Shown here one piece after another: positions 1-5,174 of a DNA stretch of 7,707 nt (positions are counted from its first letter, which is position 1; each line of letters starts with the position of its first letter). A model generated the notes under the pieces. That model searched no databases. It had not been told where the DNA came from and was given only the letters and a program-made list of their open reading frames with translations. The DNA comes from Photorhabdus cinerea (GTDB lineage: Bacteria; Pseudomonadota; Gammaproteobacteria; Enterobacterales; Enterobacteriaceae): assembly GCF_011189575.1 (NCBI RefSeq), contig NZ_PUJW01000053.1, positions 1 to 7,707 on the forward strand. Direction: 5' to 3'. The position numbers and the translations under genes were made by a program.

Positions 1-127
1 ATCAAGAAATTTAGTGGGATTGCACGCCGGAAACGCCGAAATGCACATAATGAGTTTTAGTATTGATGCGGAACTGTGCAATAAATAGGCTTAGCGTAGG
101 ATATTTTCCGTTTTCCAAGCGGACCCC
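1..127 (-). mobile_element. Tn3-family transposon end (left window edge)
   Basis: Positions 2-127 are the exact reverse complement of 7582-7707. The outer tip of the element is at 127, where the minus strand begins GGGGTCCGC and runs through a block containing GGAAAACGGAAAATA and ending ACGCTAAGC about 39 bases in. That matches the layout of Tn3-family terminal repeats (GGGG start, ACGCTAAG-like end, about 38 bp), and the GGAAAACGGAAAATA core is as in the Tn21 group. Identity continues far beyond 38 bp, so either the element has long terminal repeats or both window edges carry the same end of two copies. No transposase is visible, because the element lies outside the window. Confidence 0.75.
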
Positions 128-186
128 TATTGGTTGCAATTCGCCTCAGAAACGCATCCAAACGCTCTCTAAGAAGTTTTGATGAC

Positions 187-291
187 CTACTTGATGGTGA
201 TGCCACAGAGTTTGAAAGAGAGCGTCACAGAGGCTCCTATGGCCTTGTACTTCGAGAGCATAAAACGAGCGATAAACTCAATCACATTCAT
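187..291 (-). pseudogene. Possible short relic ORF coupled to the decayed ORF upstream
   Basis: A 34-codon frame runs on the minus strand from an ATG at 291 to a TAG at 187 (MNVIEFIARFMLSK at the start). Its ATG overlaps the TGA of the decayed frame at 288-659 as ATGA, the classic arrangement of translationally coupled genes. That overlap is the main reason to list it. The product matches nothing I recognise, and the frame is short enough to be chance. It may be the truncated front of a longer gene, since further minus-strand coding is not open beyond 187. Confidence 0.2.
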
Positions 292-659
292 TGCCTGCCC
301 GCTTCATTTTCGGGAATACAATAATCGGAGATTAAGGCGTCAATTCTATCTCTCTCATTGGCAACGATGAGTTGTGCTGAATACCGGCCTCATTCAGCAG
401 ATGGCACTGCCCAAGTCATCCCATCACATTCTATCTGGCAGTCGTCCAGCGTCATAAGGACGGCTTCCAGTTCTCGGTGTCATTCAGTCATCTTTTTGGC
501 CGTAGGTTTTTCCACCAAGATGATGTTGTCCTCATCAATGCCTTATTTGCTTCTTGCCGAATGGATACCGCTTCACCCCACTCTCTTGTCGTTGATCAAA
601 ACTGTGGTGTATGAGTCTGGTTACTTTGTGTTAGTGGTATTCGTCGTATTTGGCCTCAT
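288..659 (-). pseudogene. Decayed minus-strand ORF with five in-frame stops
   Basis: From an ATG at 659 to a TGA at 288 one minus-strand frame of 123 codons reads like protein but has stops at codons 13, 29, 39, 60 and 90, all TAA or TGA. The clean stretches include SYTTVLINDKRVG, HRELEAVLMTLDDCQ and YSAQLIVANERDRIDALIS. The last overlaps the next start as ATGA. A 106-codon open frame on the opposite strand (358-678) looks like the antisense shadow of this region. Five stops in 123 codons is also close to what random DNA gives, so only the composition and the coupling argue for a dead gene. I recognise no family, and no frameshift is needed to read it end to end. Confidence 0.28.
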
Positions 660-689
660 ATACGAGACTTTTTTCTAAGAAAACAGAGT

Positions 690-835
690 TGTTTGTTTTT
701 TATTCAATTTTCATAAGGATAAATATAAAGATCTTTAGATCTTTGAATAAAGGATTAAAAAATGGTTAAAAACAGGTTAGGCGAGCTAAAAACACGATCA
801 ACGCATTGATATAGTTATATTTTTACGACTTATTC
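690..835. other. AT-rich origin-proximal segment with tandem AGATCTTT (candidate unwinding element)
   Basis: This stretch is strongly AT-rich and contains two abutting copies of AGATCTTT (729-736 and 737-744), followed by several A- and T-runs. Abutting the iteron array, it has the position and composition of a DNA unwinding element. The repeats resemble the GATCT-start 13-mers of oriC and carry Dam GATC sites. Further GATC sites recur through the origin at about 796, 907, 952, 997, 1101 and 1182. Function is inferred from position and composition. Confidence 0.5.
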
Positions 836-920
836 CGTGCAACGAACCCATATAGTTCCGTGCAACAAACCCATAGGTTGCCGTGCAGCGTTCCCATATA
901 CCCCTTGATCTTTTCCACTG

Positions 921-929
921 TTATCCACA
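921..929 (+). promoter_or_regulatory. DnaA box TTATCCACA
   Basis: A perfect consensus DnaA box lies in the 74-bp gap between iterons 3 and 4. A one-mismatch relative (TTTTCCACA) follows at 943-951. Host DnaA would be recruited here together with RepA to open the AT-rich segment at 690-835. Confidence 0.75.
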
Positions 930-1128
930 CGGAATCCCCATTTTTTCCACAAGATCCTTTAAAAATAGAGCGTTCGTGCAGTGTTCCCACATAGCCGATC
1001 TGTTCTCCGTGCAGCGGTCCCATATATTTGATTGCAAACGTGCAATGCTCCCATATATCAAAATTGGTCAATTTTTGCACCGTGCAGCAAACCCACATGT
1101 GATCGGGCAGCGTTCCCATATACCAAAA

Positions 1129-1153
1129 CCCCATTTATGCACAGGAAATGGGG
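1129..1153. promoter_or_regulatory. DnaA box in an 8-bp inverted repeat
   Basis: CCCCATTT (1129-1136) and AAATGGGG (1146-1153) are a perfect 8-bp inverted repeat with a 9-base loop. A DnaA-box-like TTATGCACA occupies 1135-1143, spanning the left arm and loop. It lies just after iteron 8. It could be a structured initiation site or a second DnaA contact, a role inferred from placement only. Confidence 0.5.
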
Positions 1154-1268
1154 ATAACTTTTGGCCGCTTTCTGTGTGAGCATGATCACTTTTTGGATTT
1201 TTTATGGTTTGTCCTGATCTGTCAGTCTTTGTTCTTGTTAGTCAATCGTGCAACGATCCCACATATAG

Positions 1269-1300
1269 AGCCTCTGGAGCGTTTTCTAGCGCTCCAGGCT
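1269..1300. terminator. Stem-loop between repA and the iterons, possible repA terminator
   Basis: CTGGAGCG (1274-1281) pairs perfectly with CGCTCCAG (1290-1297) around an 8-base loop. AGC (1269-1271) and GCT (1298-1300) extend the stem past a two-base bulge. It lies about 40 bp beyond the repA stop and before iteron 9, where a terminator would protect the origin from repA transcription. No U-tract follows on the repA strand, so it may instead be an RNA-stabilising or origin structure. Confidence 0.4.
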
Positions 1301-1341
1301 ATCTACCCTTGGCTGTGGCTCATCTATGATGTCGTGGTCTA

Positions 1342-2397
1342 TCATGCGTGCTTAATGGCTCTGAGCTCTGTTTGCTGCTTGCGTTTGTTGGAGGCCATCA
1401 CCTGCTTCACGAAGTTCTCATGGGGCCTGATGACGTACTGCACGTCGATGACCTTGCGGCCATCTTTTACCTGGTTGGCGTCATAGTCGCTGATAACCTC
1501 TTGCTTGATGAGAGCTTCTAGGGCAAGCTTCATTGCTCTGACGTTTTCAGGCATCCGGGGGCTCAGTTCACGAGGACTCTGGGTCAAAAAGCTGATGAGT
1601 GATGGCGTGTAAGGCGAATTCGGGGAGGCTTGAGTCCAGTAGTGGCTCATGCGTTTGTAGATGTATCTGGCAAGAGGGGAGCGGATCTGCATTCCTATCT
1701 TGTAATTGTACTGACGAAACGACAGGTTCATGATCGATTCGTTTACCAGAGGGTTGAACTGCACGTAGCATCGTGCGTTACCGCCTTTCTTCCTGAACTC
1801 GCCTCTGGTGGTTAGTCCCACCATCGGGAAGAAGCTGGAGCTGATAAAGGCTTCGCCGTCGTTGCTGATACATTCGAGTGTAGCGCCGCGACAAACCTGA
1901 ATTGCTTCCTTGATTTCGTTCAGATTGTACCCGTGGCCCATCTTTGACAGCTCTTTTTGGAGTTCGTACAGAGTGAACATGACGCCAGCCTTGCTTTCGA
2001 TGATGTGACCTTTACCGTTCACAGCGAGTTTGCGTAGCGCATCCTCCAGAATCTCCTCTCGTTGCCCGGCGTAGATCAACACGGTTCTTCCGTCATCCTT
2101 CTCGATGATGGCCGGTTTAACTTTCACGGTGAACTGCTGGTTTCTGATGGTACATTGTCGCGTTACGACAGCGTTGGAGAGATCTTCATGCTCGCGCTTC
2201 TGGCCCCAGATGTACTTGGGTAGCGCGTCGTAGATTTCGATGGTGTTGGAATAGTCATCTTTCTTGGCCGGAGATTCGATGATCTCGAACAAGCTCATTT
2301 GCGGTGAGTCCTTGATTACATCGAGTTTCTCCAGATCTTTGTCTTTGGTTCTTCTGCTCATGATTGTTCCGTTGATACTTTCTAACTGGTGGTCCAT
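1342..2397 (-). CDS. repA: Plasmid replication initiator RepA (RepA_C, PF04796-like)
   Basis: The 351-residue product should bind the neighbouring iterons and, with DnaA, open the origin. Recognisable landmarks are YSNTIEIYDALPKYIWG near residue 50, REEILEDALRKLA near 115, FTLYELQKELSKMGHGYNLNEIKEAI around 142-167, and YVQFNPLVNESI...FRQYNYKIGMQIRSPLARYIYKRMSHYWTQA around 213-257. This is the order and wording I know from the RepA_C-type initiators of broad-host-range plasmids, recognised from memory. Two starts are possible. The ATG at 2397 has only a weak GC-rich leader. The ATG at 2361 (MSRRTKDKD, 339 aa) has a better Shine-Dalgarno (GGA about six bases upstream), so the true protein may begin there. 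The gene is intact with no internal stop. No close incompatibility-group match can be named from sequence alone. Confidence 0.88.
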   Translation of the reverse strand: MDHQLESINGTIMSRRTKDKDLEKLDVIKDSPQMSLFEIIESPAKKDDYSNTIEIYDALPKYIWGQKREHEDLSNAVVTRQCTIRNQQFTVKVKPAIIEKDDGRTVLIYAGQREEILEDALRKLAVNGKGHIIESKAGVMFTLYELQKELSKMGHGYNLNEIKEAIQVCRGATLECISNDGEAFISSSFFPMVGLTTRGEFRKKGGNARCYVQFNPLVNESIMNLSFRQYNYKIGMQIRSPLARYIYKRMSHYWTQASPNSPYTPSLISFLTQSPRELSPRMPENVRAMKLALEALIKQEVISDYDANQVKDGRKVIDVQYVIRPHENFVKQVMASNKRKQQTELRAIKHA

Positions 2398-2412
2398 GCC
2401 GCCAGCAGTGTC

Positions 2413-2441
2413 AATACTCTCAATGCTACCGTGGCTGTAAA
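2413..2441 (-). promoter_or_regulatory. Possible repA promoter
   Basis: On the minus strand TTTACA (2441-2436) and AGTATT (2418-2413) are separated by 17 bp, giving a start near 2406, just ahead of both possible repA starts. The match to sigma-70 is moderate. A nearby TTGACA (minus strand, about 2414-2409) lies too close to the first ATG to serve as its -35 box. Confidence 0.3.
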
Positions 2442-2447
2442 AGCAGG

Positions 2448-2669
2448 CTAGTAGATACGGCGCTTTACCCCCGCAGTTCTGCTCATGAAGCTCAGGGCTG
2501 CCTCTTCATAACGGAAATGGGCAAACTCACCTCACAGGGTGTTTTCGGTCCCCTGGGGCGATTGTGAACGTTTTGCCGGGGTAGGGAGAGGATGGGCCGC
2601 TGACTTCTTGATCATCGCTTCGCATTTGCCCAGCTTCGCCAGTTCTGTGGCTGCTATAGATGCTGTCAC
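2448..2669 (-). pseudogene. Small plasmid gene interrupted by an in-frame TGA
   Basis: A 73-codon minus-strand frame starts at GTG 2669, which overlaps the TGA of the MobI-like gene as GTGA, and ends at TAG 2448. Codon 46 is TGA (2534-2532). Both halves look coding: TASIAATELAKLGKCEAMI before the stop, and GEFAHFRYEEAALSFM after it. If the TGA were CGA, the junction would read TLRGEFAHF. I recall plasmid proteins with an AxLAKLGxCE front, an RGxxAHxxFE middle and a CFIAT-type tail, which this would fit with its tail missing, but I cannot name the family. It sits between the MobI-like gene and repA in the same orientation, so it was probably part of the same operon. Confidence 0.42.
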
Positions 2670-3358
2670 ACCTCGTCGCTATGTGTCTTGTTTAGCAGGC
2701 GCTCGTATTCGTTGAGTGCTCTGCGAATTTTTGCTAAGGCCGTGGCTCGTTGTCTTAACGCGGTATACCTACCTTCTACCTGCTGGATCAGTTTTTGTGC
2801 CCAAGCTGGCTCTTTCTTGAAGTGCGACATGCTGTATGCGTGGCCTCGCCCTTTCTTGATATGTGTCGATAGAACTCTTTTCTTTTGACCGGGGACTTGC
2901 TCGACAAATCTGTTGCGATACCACTCTGCAACGAGTGATACACCGAGAATCCTGACTCGTGTTCCCACTCGCCCTTGTTCGTCCTCAGGGGCATCTTCAC
3001 GCGCCGACTTGTGTGCGTTCCAGTACATGTCTGCTTCCTGCTGAGCTTCTACTGCGAGCACCGCTAAGGCGTGATCGAGCTTGTTTCGTACCTCTGCGAC
3101 AAACTCTCTACCCTCTGCCTCTGGCAGATCCTCTGTGATTTCGGATCGTTTTTCTTCGAGCTTCGGATCTAGTAGATCTAGCCATCGCTCCGTTGGTAGA
3201 CTCACCTTAAAACCCTCCCAATTCCTATCCACATAACCATCTATCTGGAATTTTGACCTAAATATTCCACTACTGGAATCTAACTCTGAGTGTAGGCTAA
3301 CCCATCTTTGGAATTTGTCAAATACCCCTCTATCTATCTGGAATGTTGATGCCTTCAT
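2666..3358 (-). CDS. MobI-like conjugative transfer protein (tentative)
   Basis: This is an intact 230-residue, charged, helix-rich soluble protein with no signal peptide. Its C-terminal half (about 160-225: LSTHIKKGRGHAYSMSHFKK, then EPAWAQKLIQQVEGRYTALRQRATALAKIRRALNEYERLL) resembles, from memory, the MobI auxiliary relaxosome proteins of SXT/IncA/C-type elements, which act at oriT. A traH remnant immediately upstream on the same strand supports a conjugation origin for this block. The first 45 codons contain repeated FQIDG/FQRW motifs because a short DNA repeat (TGGAAT/ATTCC) recurs there. The ATG at 3358 is preceded by AAGGG at 8-base spacing and overlaps the stop of the traH fragment (ATGA). 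The family assignment is tentative, but that it is a real gene is much surer. Confidence 0.6.
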   Translation of the reverse strand: MKASTFQIDRGVFDKFQRWVSLHSELDSSSGIFRSKFQIDGYVDRNWEGFKVSLPTERWLDLLDPKLEEKRSEITEDLPEAEGREFVAEVRNKLDHALAVLAVEAQQEADMYWNAHKSAREDAPEDEQGRVGTRVRILGVSLVAEWYRNRFVEQVPGQKKRVLSTHIKKGRGHAYSMSHFKKEPAWAQKLIQQVEGRYTALRQRATALAKIRRALNEYERLLNKTHSDEV

Positions 3359-3432
3359 TCTGACTGCCCTTTTTGTTGTGTGAATTTCCCATTAAAGATT
3401 CCAAATATATTGGAAAAACATGCCAATATTCC
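3221..3432. repeat. Cluster of TGGAAT/ATTCC motifs across the MobI-like gene start
   Basis: GGAAT or its complement ATTCC occurs eight times, starting at 3221, 3247, 3264, 3275, 3310, 3340, 3398 and 3428. Seven of them extend to YTGGAAT. Two copies belong to a longer repeat, ATCTATCTGGAAT (3239-3251 and 3332-3344). Two pairs are spaced exactly 30 bp (3310/3340 and 3398/3428). Well under one occurrence would be expected by chance in this length. The cluster spans both coding and upstream sequence, which suggests protein-binding sites, possibly for relaxosome or operon control. Confidence 0.55.
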
Positions 3433-3783
3433 AAAAAAATGGGTGGCCGGTGTGGAACCGGATCGCCTCCAGGGATGGTCGCGGACGTTGTGCTGCACGT
3501 CCATGCTACTGGTTAAGTTGTTTACGATCCCTTGAGCTAGCTGACAGGAGTTACCCAAGTGTTGGTTTAGGGCCTGAACTTTTCTCTGGAAGTTTTCAAT
3601 CCATTTCGCACCATCCGGGAAGGCGTTATCCAGAGCAAGTTGGAATGCGTAACCTTTGGCGTTGGCCGCTACAGCCTGAAGAAGTTGCACTATCTGGTCT
3701 GCGTTGATGAATGAGAGTGAGCCTCTGAAGAGGTCCACACCACCGCAATCAGCTATCCTGTGACTTAGCTCTGGCAGGGACAT
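3355..3783 (-). pseudogene. traH: traH fragment (F-type pilus assembly), 3' end replaced
   Basis: The first 90 or so residues (LPELSHRIADCGGVDLFRGSLSFINADQIVQLLQ..., NAKGYAFQLALDNAFPD, LGNSCQLAQGIVNNL) match the N-central part of TraH, the periplasmic F-type pilus assembly protein. The CGGxDLFxGSxSFINA block, GYAFQLAL and NSCQxAQG are its signature. Real TraH is several hundred residues with a signal peptide. Here the N-terminus is missing (a stop lies eight codons before the ATG), and after about position 3510 the frame runs through unrelated DNA (VQHNVRDHPWRRSGSTP...) to a chance stop at 3355 overlapping the next start. The fragment cannot be functional. It records a lost MPF_F-type transfer region and marks a recombination breakpoint near 3500. 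Confidence 0.75.
3407..3502. other. Hairpin-rich segment upstream of the MobI-like gene, candidate oriT remnant
   Basis: Three perfect inverted repeats lie in 96 bp: ATATTGG/CCAATAT (3407-3413 with 3423-3429), CCGGT/ACCGG (3447-3451 with 3457-3461) and GGACGT/ACGTCC (3483-3488 with 3497-3502). In SXT/IncA/C-type elements the oriT lies directly upstream of mobI. This segment occupies the same position relative to the MobI-like gene. No known nic sequence was recognised, so this is a candidate only. Confidence 0.3.
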
Positions 3784-3820
3784 TGGTCCTTGTCCTATTT
3801 GCCCCTAATGATTTATGCTC

Positions 3821-3871
3821 TTGCATTGATTCAGATATTGATGCAATATTACATCAATATCTGAATCAATG
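3821..3871 (+). promoter_or_regulatory. vapBC promoter/operator with a perfect 20-bp inverted repeat
   Basis: CATTGATTCAGATATTGATG (3824-3843) and its exact reverse complement (3852-3871) flank an 8-base spacer. A plausible sigma-70 promoter overlaps it: TTGCAT at 3821-3826, a 17-bp spacer and CAATAT at 3844-3849, so the left arm covers the promoter spacer and the right arm the start region. VapB-VapC complexes typically bind such palindromes to autoregulate. The right arm ends against the GAGG ribosome-binding site of vapB (3871-3874). Confidence 0.75.
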
Positions 3872-3881
3872 AGGTAATCAA

Positions 3882-4085
3882 ATGCGAACTACTGTCACGA
3901 TTGATGATGTGTTGTATGCACAGGCGCTGGAAATGGCCGATCCTAGCATGGACAAAGCTGATATTTTCCGGGAAGCGGTGAAAACATTTGTTCAGGTGCA
4001 GGCGGCAAAGCGGCTCGCTTCGCTCGGCGGTACATCGCCTGAAATGCAGATGATCCCCCGCCGCCGCGAGGAGCCATCCGTATAA
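3882..4085 (+). CDS. vapB: VapB-family antitoxin
   Basis: The 67-residue antitoxin has an N-terminal DNA-binding part (MRTTVTIDDVLYAQALEMA, short strand plus helix, ribbon-helix-helix-like) followed by a helix (DKADIFREAVKTFVQVQAAKRLASLGG) and a C-terminal tail that should wrap the VapC active site (TSPEMQMIPRRREEPSV). This is the layout of the type II VapB antitoxins. GAGG lies seven bases ahead of the ATG. The stop codon overlaps the vapC start by one base (TAATG), so the pair is translationally coupled with the antitoxin first, which is usual. It should repress the operon through the palindrome immediately upstream. Confidence 0.88.
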   Translation: MRTTVTIDDVLYAQALEMADPSMDKADIFREAVKTFVQVQAAKRLASLGGTSPEMQMIPRRREEPSV

Positions 4086-4462
4086 TGACTATTTTGGTTG
4101 ATACATCCGTCTGGGTTGACCATTTCAAAAACCGGAATGACGGGTTGATTCAGTTGCTGAGCCGGGATCTGGTTCTGATTCATCCAATGGTATTGTCAGA
4201 GATAGCATGTGGTACCCCTCCGGCTCCAAGACTGCGAACACTTGGTGATCTAGGTCTCTTACCACCGAGCCATCAGGCCAGTACTGCCGAAGTGATGGCA
4301 TTTATTGAAAACGAAAAACTGTACGGGCTTGGATGTGGTTTTATTGATATTACGTTGCTGGCATCAACCTTAATAACGCCAGGAGCAAGACTTTGGACAT
4401 TAGATAAGCGACTTGAGAGATTGGCTAAACGTCTTAATGTGAGTTATCAGCCGATTCATTGA
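4085..4462 (+). CDS. vapC: VapC-family PIN-domain ribonuclease toxin
   Basis: This 125-residue PIN-domain protein is expected to cleave tRNA or rRNA when released from VapB. All four acidic metal-binding residues are present: D6 in VDTSVWVDHF, E39 in LSEIACG, D88 in GFIDITLLAS and D107 in LWTLDKRL. Length is normal for the family and no lesion is seen, so the toxin should be active. The start overlaps the vapB stop. On a plasmid the pair would act in post-segregational stabilisation, next to the parFG partition genes. VapC is the confident call within the PIN superfamily because of the paired VapB. The RNA target cannot be read from the sequence. Confidence 0.93.
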   Translation: MTILVDTSVWVDHFKNRNDGLIQLLSRDLVLIHPMVLSEIACGTPPAPRLRTLGDLGLLPPSHQASTAEVMAFIENEKLYGLGCGFIDITLLASTLITPGARLWTLDKRLERLAKRLNVSYQPIH

Positions 4463-4868
4463 CCGGAAACTTATAATTATTTTTTCAGCGGGATTTGGGG
4501 TTTGAGGAGTAACGGAACCATAGAAACCCCGAGTCAGCTCCTGGCTCTCCTTAAAGTATTTTTTCGCCTATGCCCCCTATCTATGGGAGTTACGGTCATT
4601 TTCTTGAAAAGTTCATTCACTTTCAGCCATTGCATTATGTGGCAAATTTCCCAATTTAGGGGTGTAAGCCGGACAATATTACACCACGCTCCTTAAGTAG
4701 AGGTGACTATGTTTCTGGCAATAGGAAGCAATATATAGAAGATCTTGGTGGTGGACTATATTTAGATTTTACAGATAGCATAATAAAACACTGGGATGAT
4801 GAATAATCACCCCGTTAGTTTTCAAATATTACGATTAATATCAATATTTTATACGTTTTCTTTTAACC
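4463..4868. other. 400-bp gap between vapC and parG, mostly without recognisable content
   Basis: The only structure seen in the first part is a 7-bp inverted repeat GGGGTTT/AAACCCC (4497-4503 with 4524-4530, 20-base loop), too weak for a confident terminator. The segment 4660-4806 carries a fragmentary reading frame, listed separately. From 4807 to the parG stop the DNA is AT-rich with no hairpin followed by a T-run, so no convincing terminator for parFG is visible. Confidence 0.4.
4660..4806 (+). pseudogene. 3' remnant of an unidentified gene
   Basis: A 48-codon plus-strand frame opens after a TAG at 4657 and ends at TAA 4804-4806, with no ATG. The translation is protein-like and ends with KQYIEDLGGGLYLDFTDSI and IKHWDDE. 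It looks like the C-terminal end of a gene whose front has been deleted. I do not recognise the family. Its AT-rich composition matches parFG more than vapBC, so the junction with the vapBC module may lie between 4470 and 4660. Confidence 0.3.
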
Positions 4869-5105
4869 TCATTTTCTTTTAATCTCGTTTTCATTTAACC
4901 ATTTTAAAACGTATTCGTTGATAACTTCTTTCATTGTCGTGTTGTTTTTAACACATGCAGCTTTAAAGCGAATCTGTATATCTTTATCCAGATCTACATT
5001 AACTCGCTTTGTTTTTTCTTTATTATTCAAAATCTTATCCAAATCCCGATTTTCACCGAACTTCATTTTGGCATTTTGGTTTGGGGTTCTTTTTTCGAGT
5101 GCCAT
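4869..5105 (-). CDS. parG: ParG-like centromere-binding partition protein
   Basis: The 78-residue product aligns by eye with TP228 ParG along its whole length. The flexible N-terminus carries the KMKFGENRDLDKI segment, where R20 matches the arginine finger that stimulates ParF ATPase. The ribbon-helix-helix fold follows: strand KTKRVNVDLD (about 31-40), helix RFKAACVKNN and helix MKEVINEYVLKWLNENE. ParG binds the centromere and represses its own operon. In the DNA-binding strand this protein reads VNVDLD where TP228 reads VNVNFD from memory, so specificity may differ. It lies 69 bp downstream of parF in the same direction. Its leader holds a tetramer array, and its ribosome-binding site is weak (AAGAGA about 10 bases upstream). 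Confidence 0.9.
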   Translation of the reverse strand: MALEKRTPNQNAKMKFGENRDLDKILNNKEKTKRVNVDLDKDIQIRFKAACVKNNTTMKEVINEYVLKWLNENEIKRK

Positions 5106-5136
5106 TATAATATCTCTTAAATAGTATTCACTTCAT

Positions 5137-5172
5137 ACACGTATGTGTATATACACAAATGTGTTATTGTGT
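5137..5172. repeat. Five GTGT/ACAC tetramers at 8-bp spacing between parF and parG
   Basis: Tetramers occur at 5137 (ACAC), 5145 (GTGT), 5153 (ACAC), 5161 (GTGT) and 5169 (GTGT), each separated by exactly four AT-rich bases. The central part includes the perfect palindrome GTGTATATACAC (5145-5156). TP228 ParG binds tetramers with 4-bp AT-rich spacers, so this is a probable ParG site and could control parG separately from parF or be part of the centromere. Confidence 0.7.
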
Positions 5173-5174
5173 GT

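Larger units (their letters stand above)
836..1266 (+). repeat. oriV: oriV iteron array, nine copies
   Basis: Nine direct repeats of about 20 bp start at 836, 859, 882, 975, 1008, 1039, 1081, 1104 and 1247, all in the same orientation. The consensus is CGTGCARCGNTCCCAYATA, and the CGTGCA head and CCCA core are nearly invariant (the copy at 1104 begins CGGGCA). Spacing is exactly 23 bp between copies 1-2, 2-3 and 7-8, about two helical turns, and 31-42 bp between most of the rest. A perfect DnaA box (TTATCCACA, 921-929) sits between copies 3 and 4. These are the expected binding sites for the RepA encoded next door. The array lies beyond the 3' end of repA rather than in front of it. Confidence 0.9.

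Noticed and set aside
130..324. 64-codon plus-strand ORF beside the left transposon end, possibly the other half of the DUF262 gene
   Set aside because: Composition is not AT-rich, there is no ATG or ribosome-binding site, and the residues do not resemble a DUF262 C-terminus.
288..659. Stop-codon reassignment explaining the in-frame TAA/TGA codons
   Set aside because: The intact genes in the window (repA, vapC, parF, mazF) use the normal code and terminate at such codons. Decay or chance is simpler, and any TAA or TGA is one C-to-T step from a sense codon.
358..678. 106-codon plus-strand ORF
   Set aside because: Serine- and hydrophobic-rich with no ribosome-binding site. It looks like the antisense shadow of the minus-strand frame at 288-659.
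823..1179. ORFs on both strands across the origin (minus 823-1134, plus 883-1179)
   Set aside because: Their repetitive peptides (YMGTLHG, QRSHIP) come from reading through the iterons, so they are not genes.
836..1266. CRISPR array
   Set aside because: Repeats are short, degenerate and irregularly spaced with DnaA boxes among them and a RepA gene next door. They are origin iterons.
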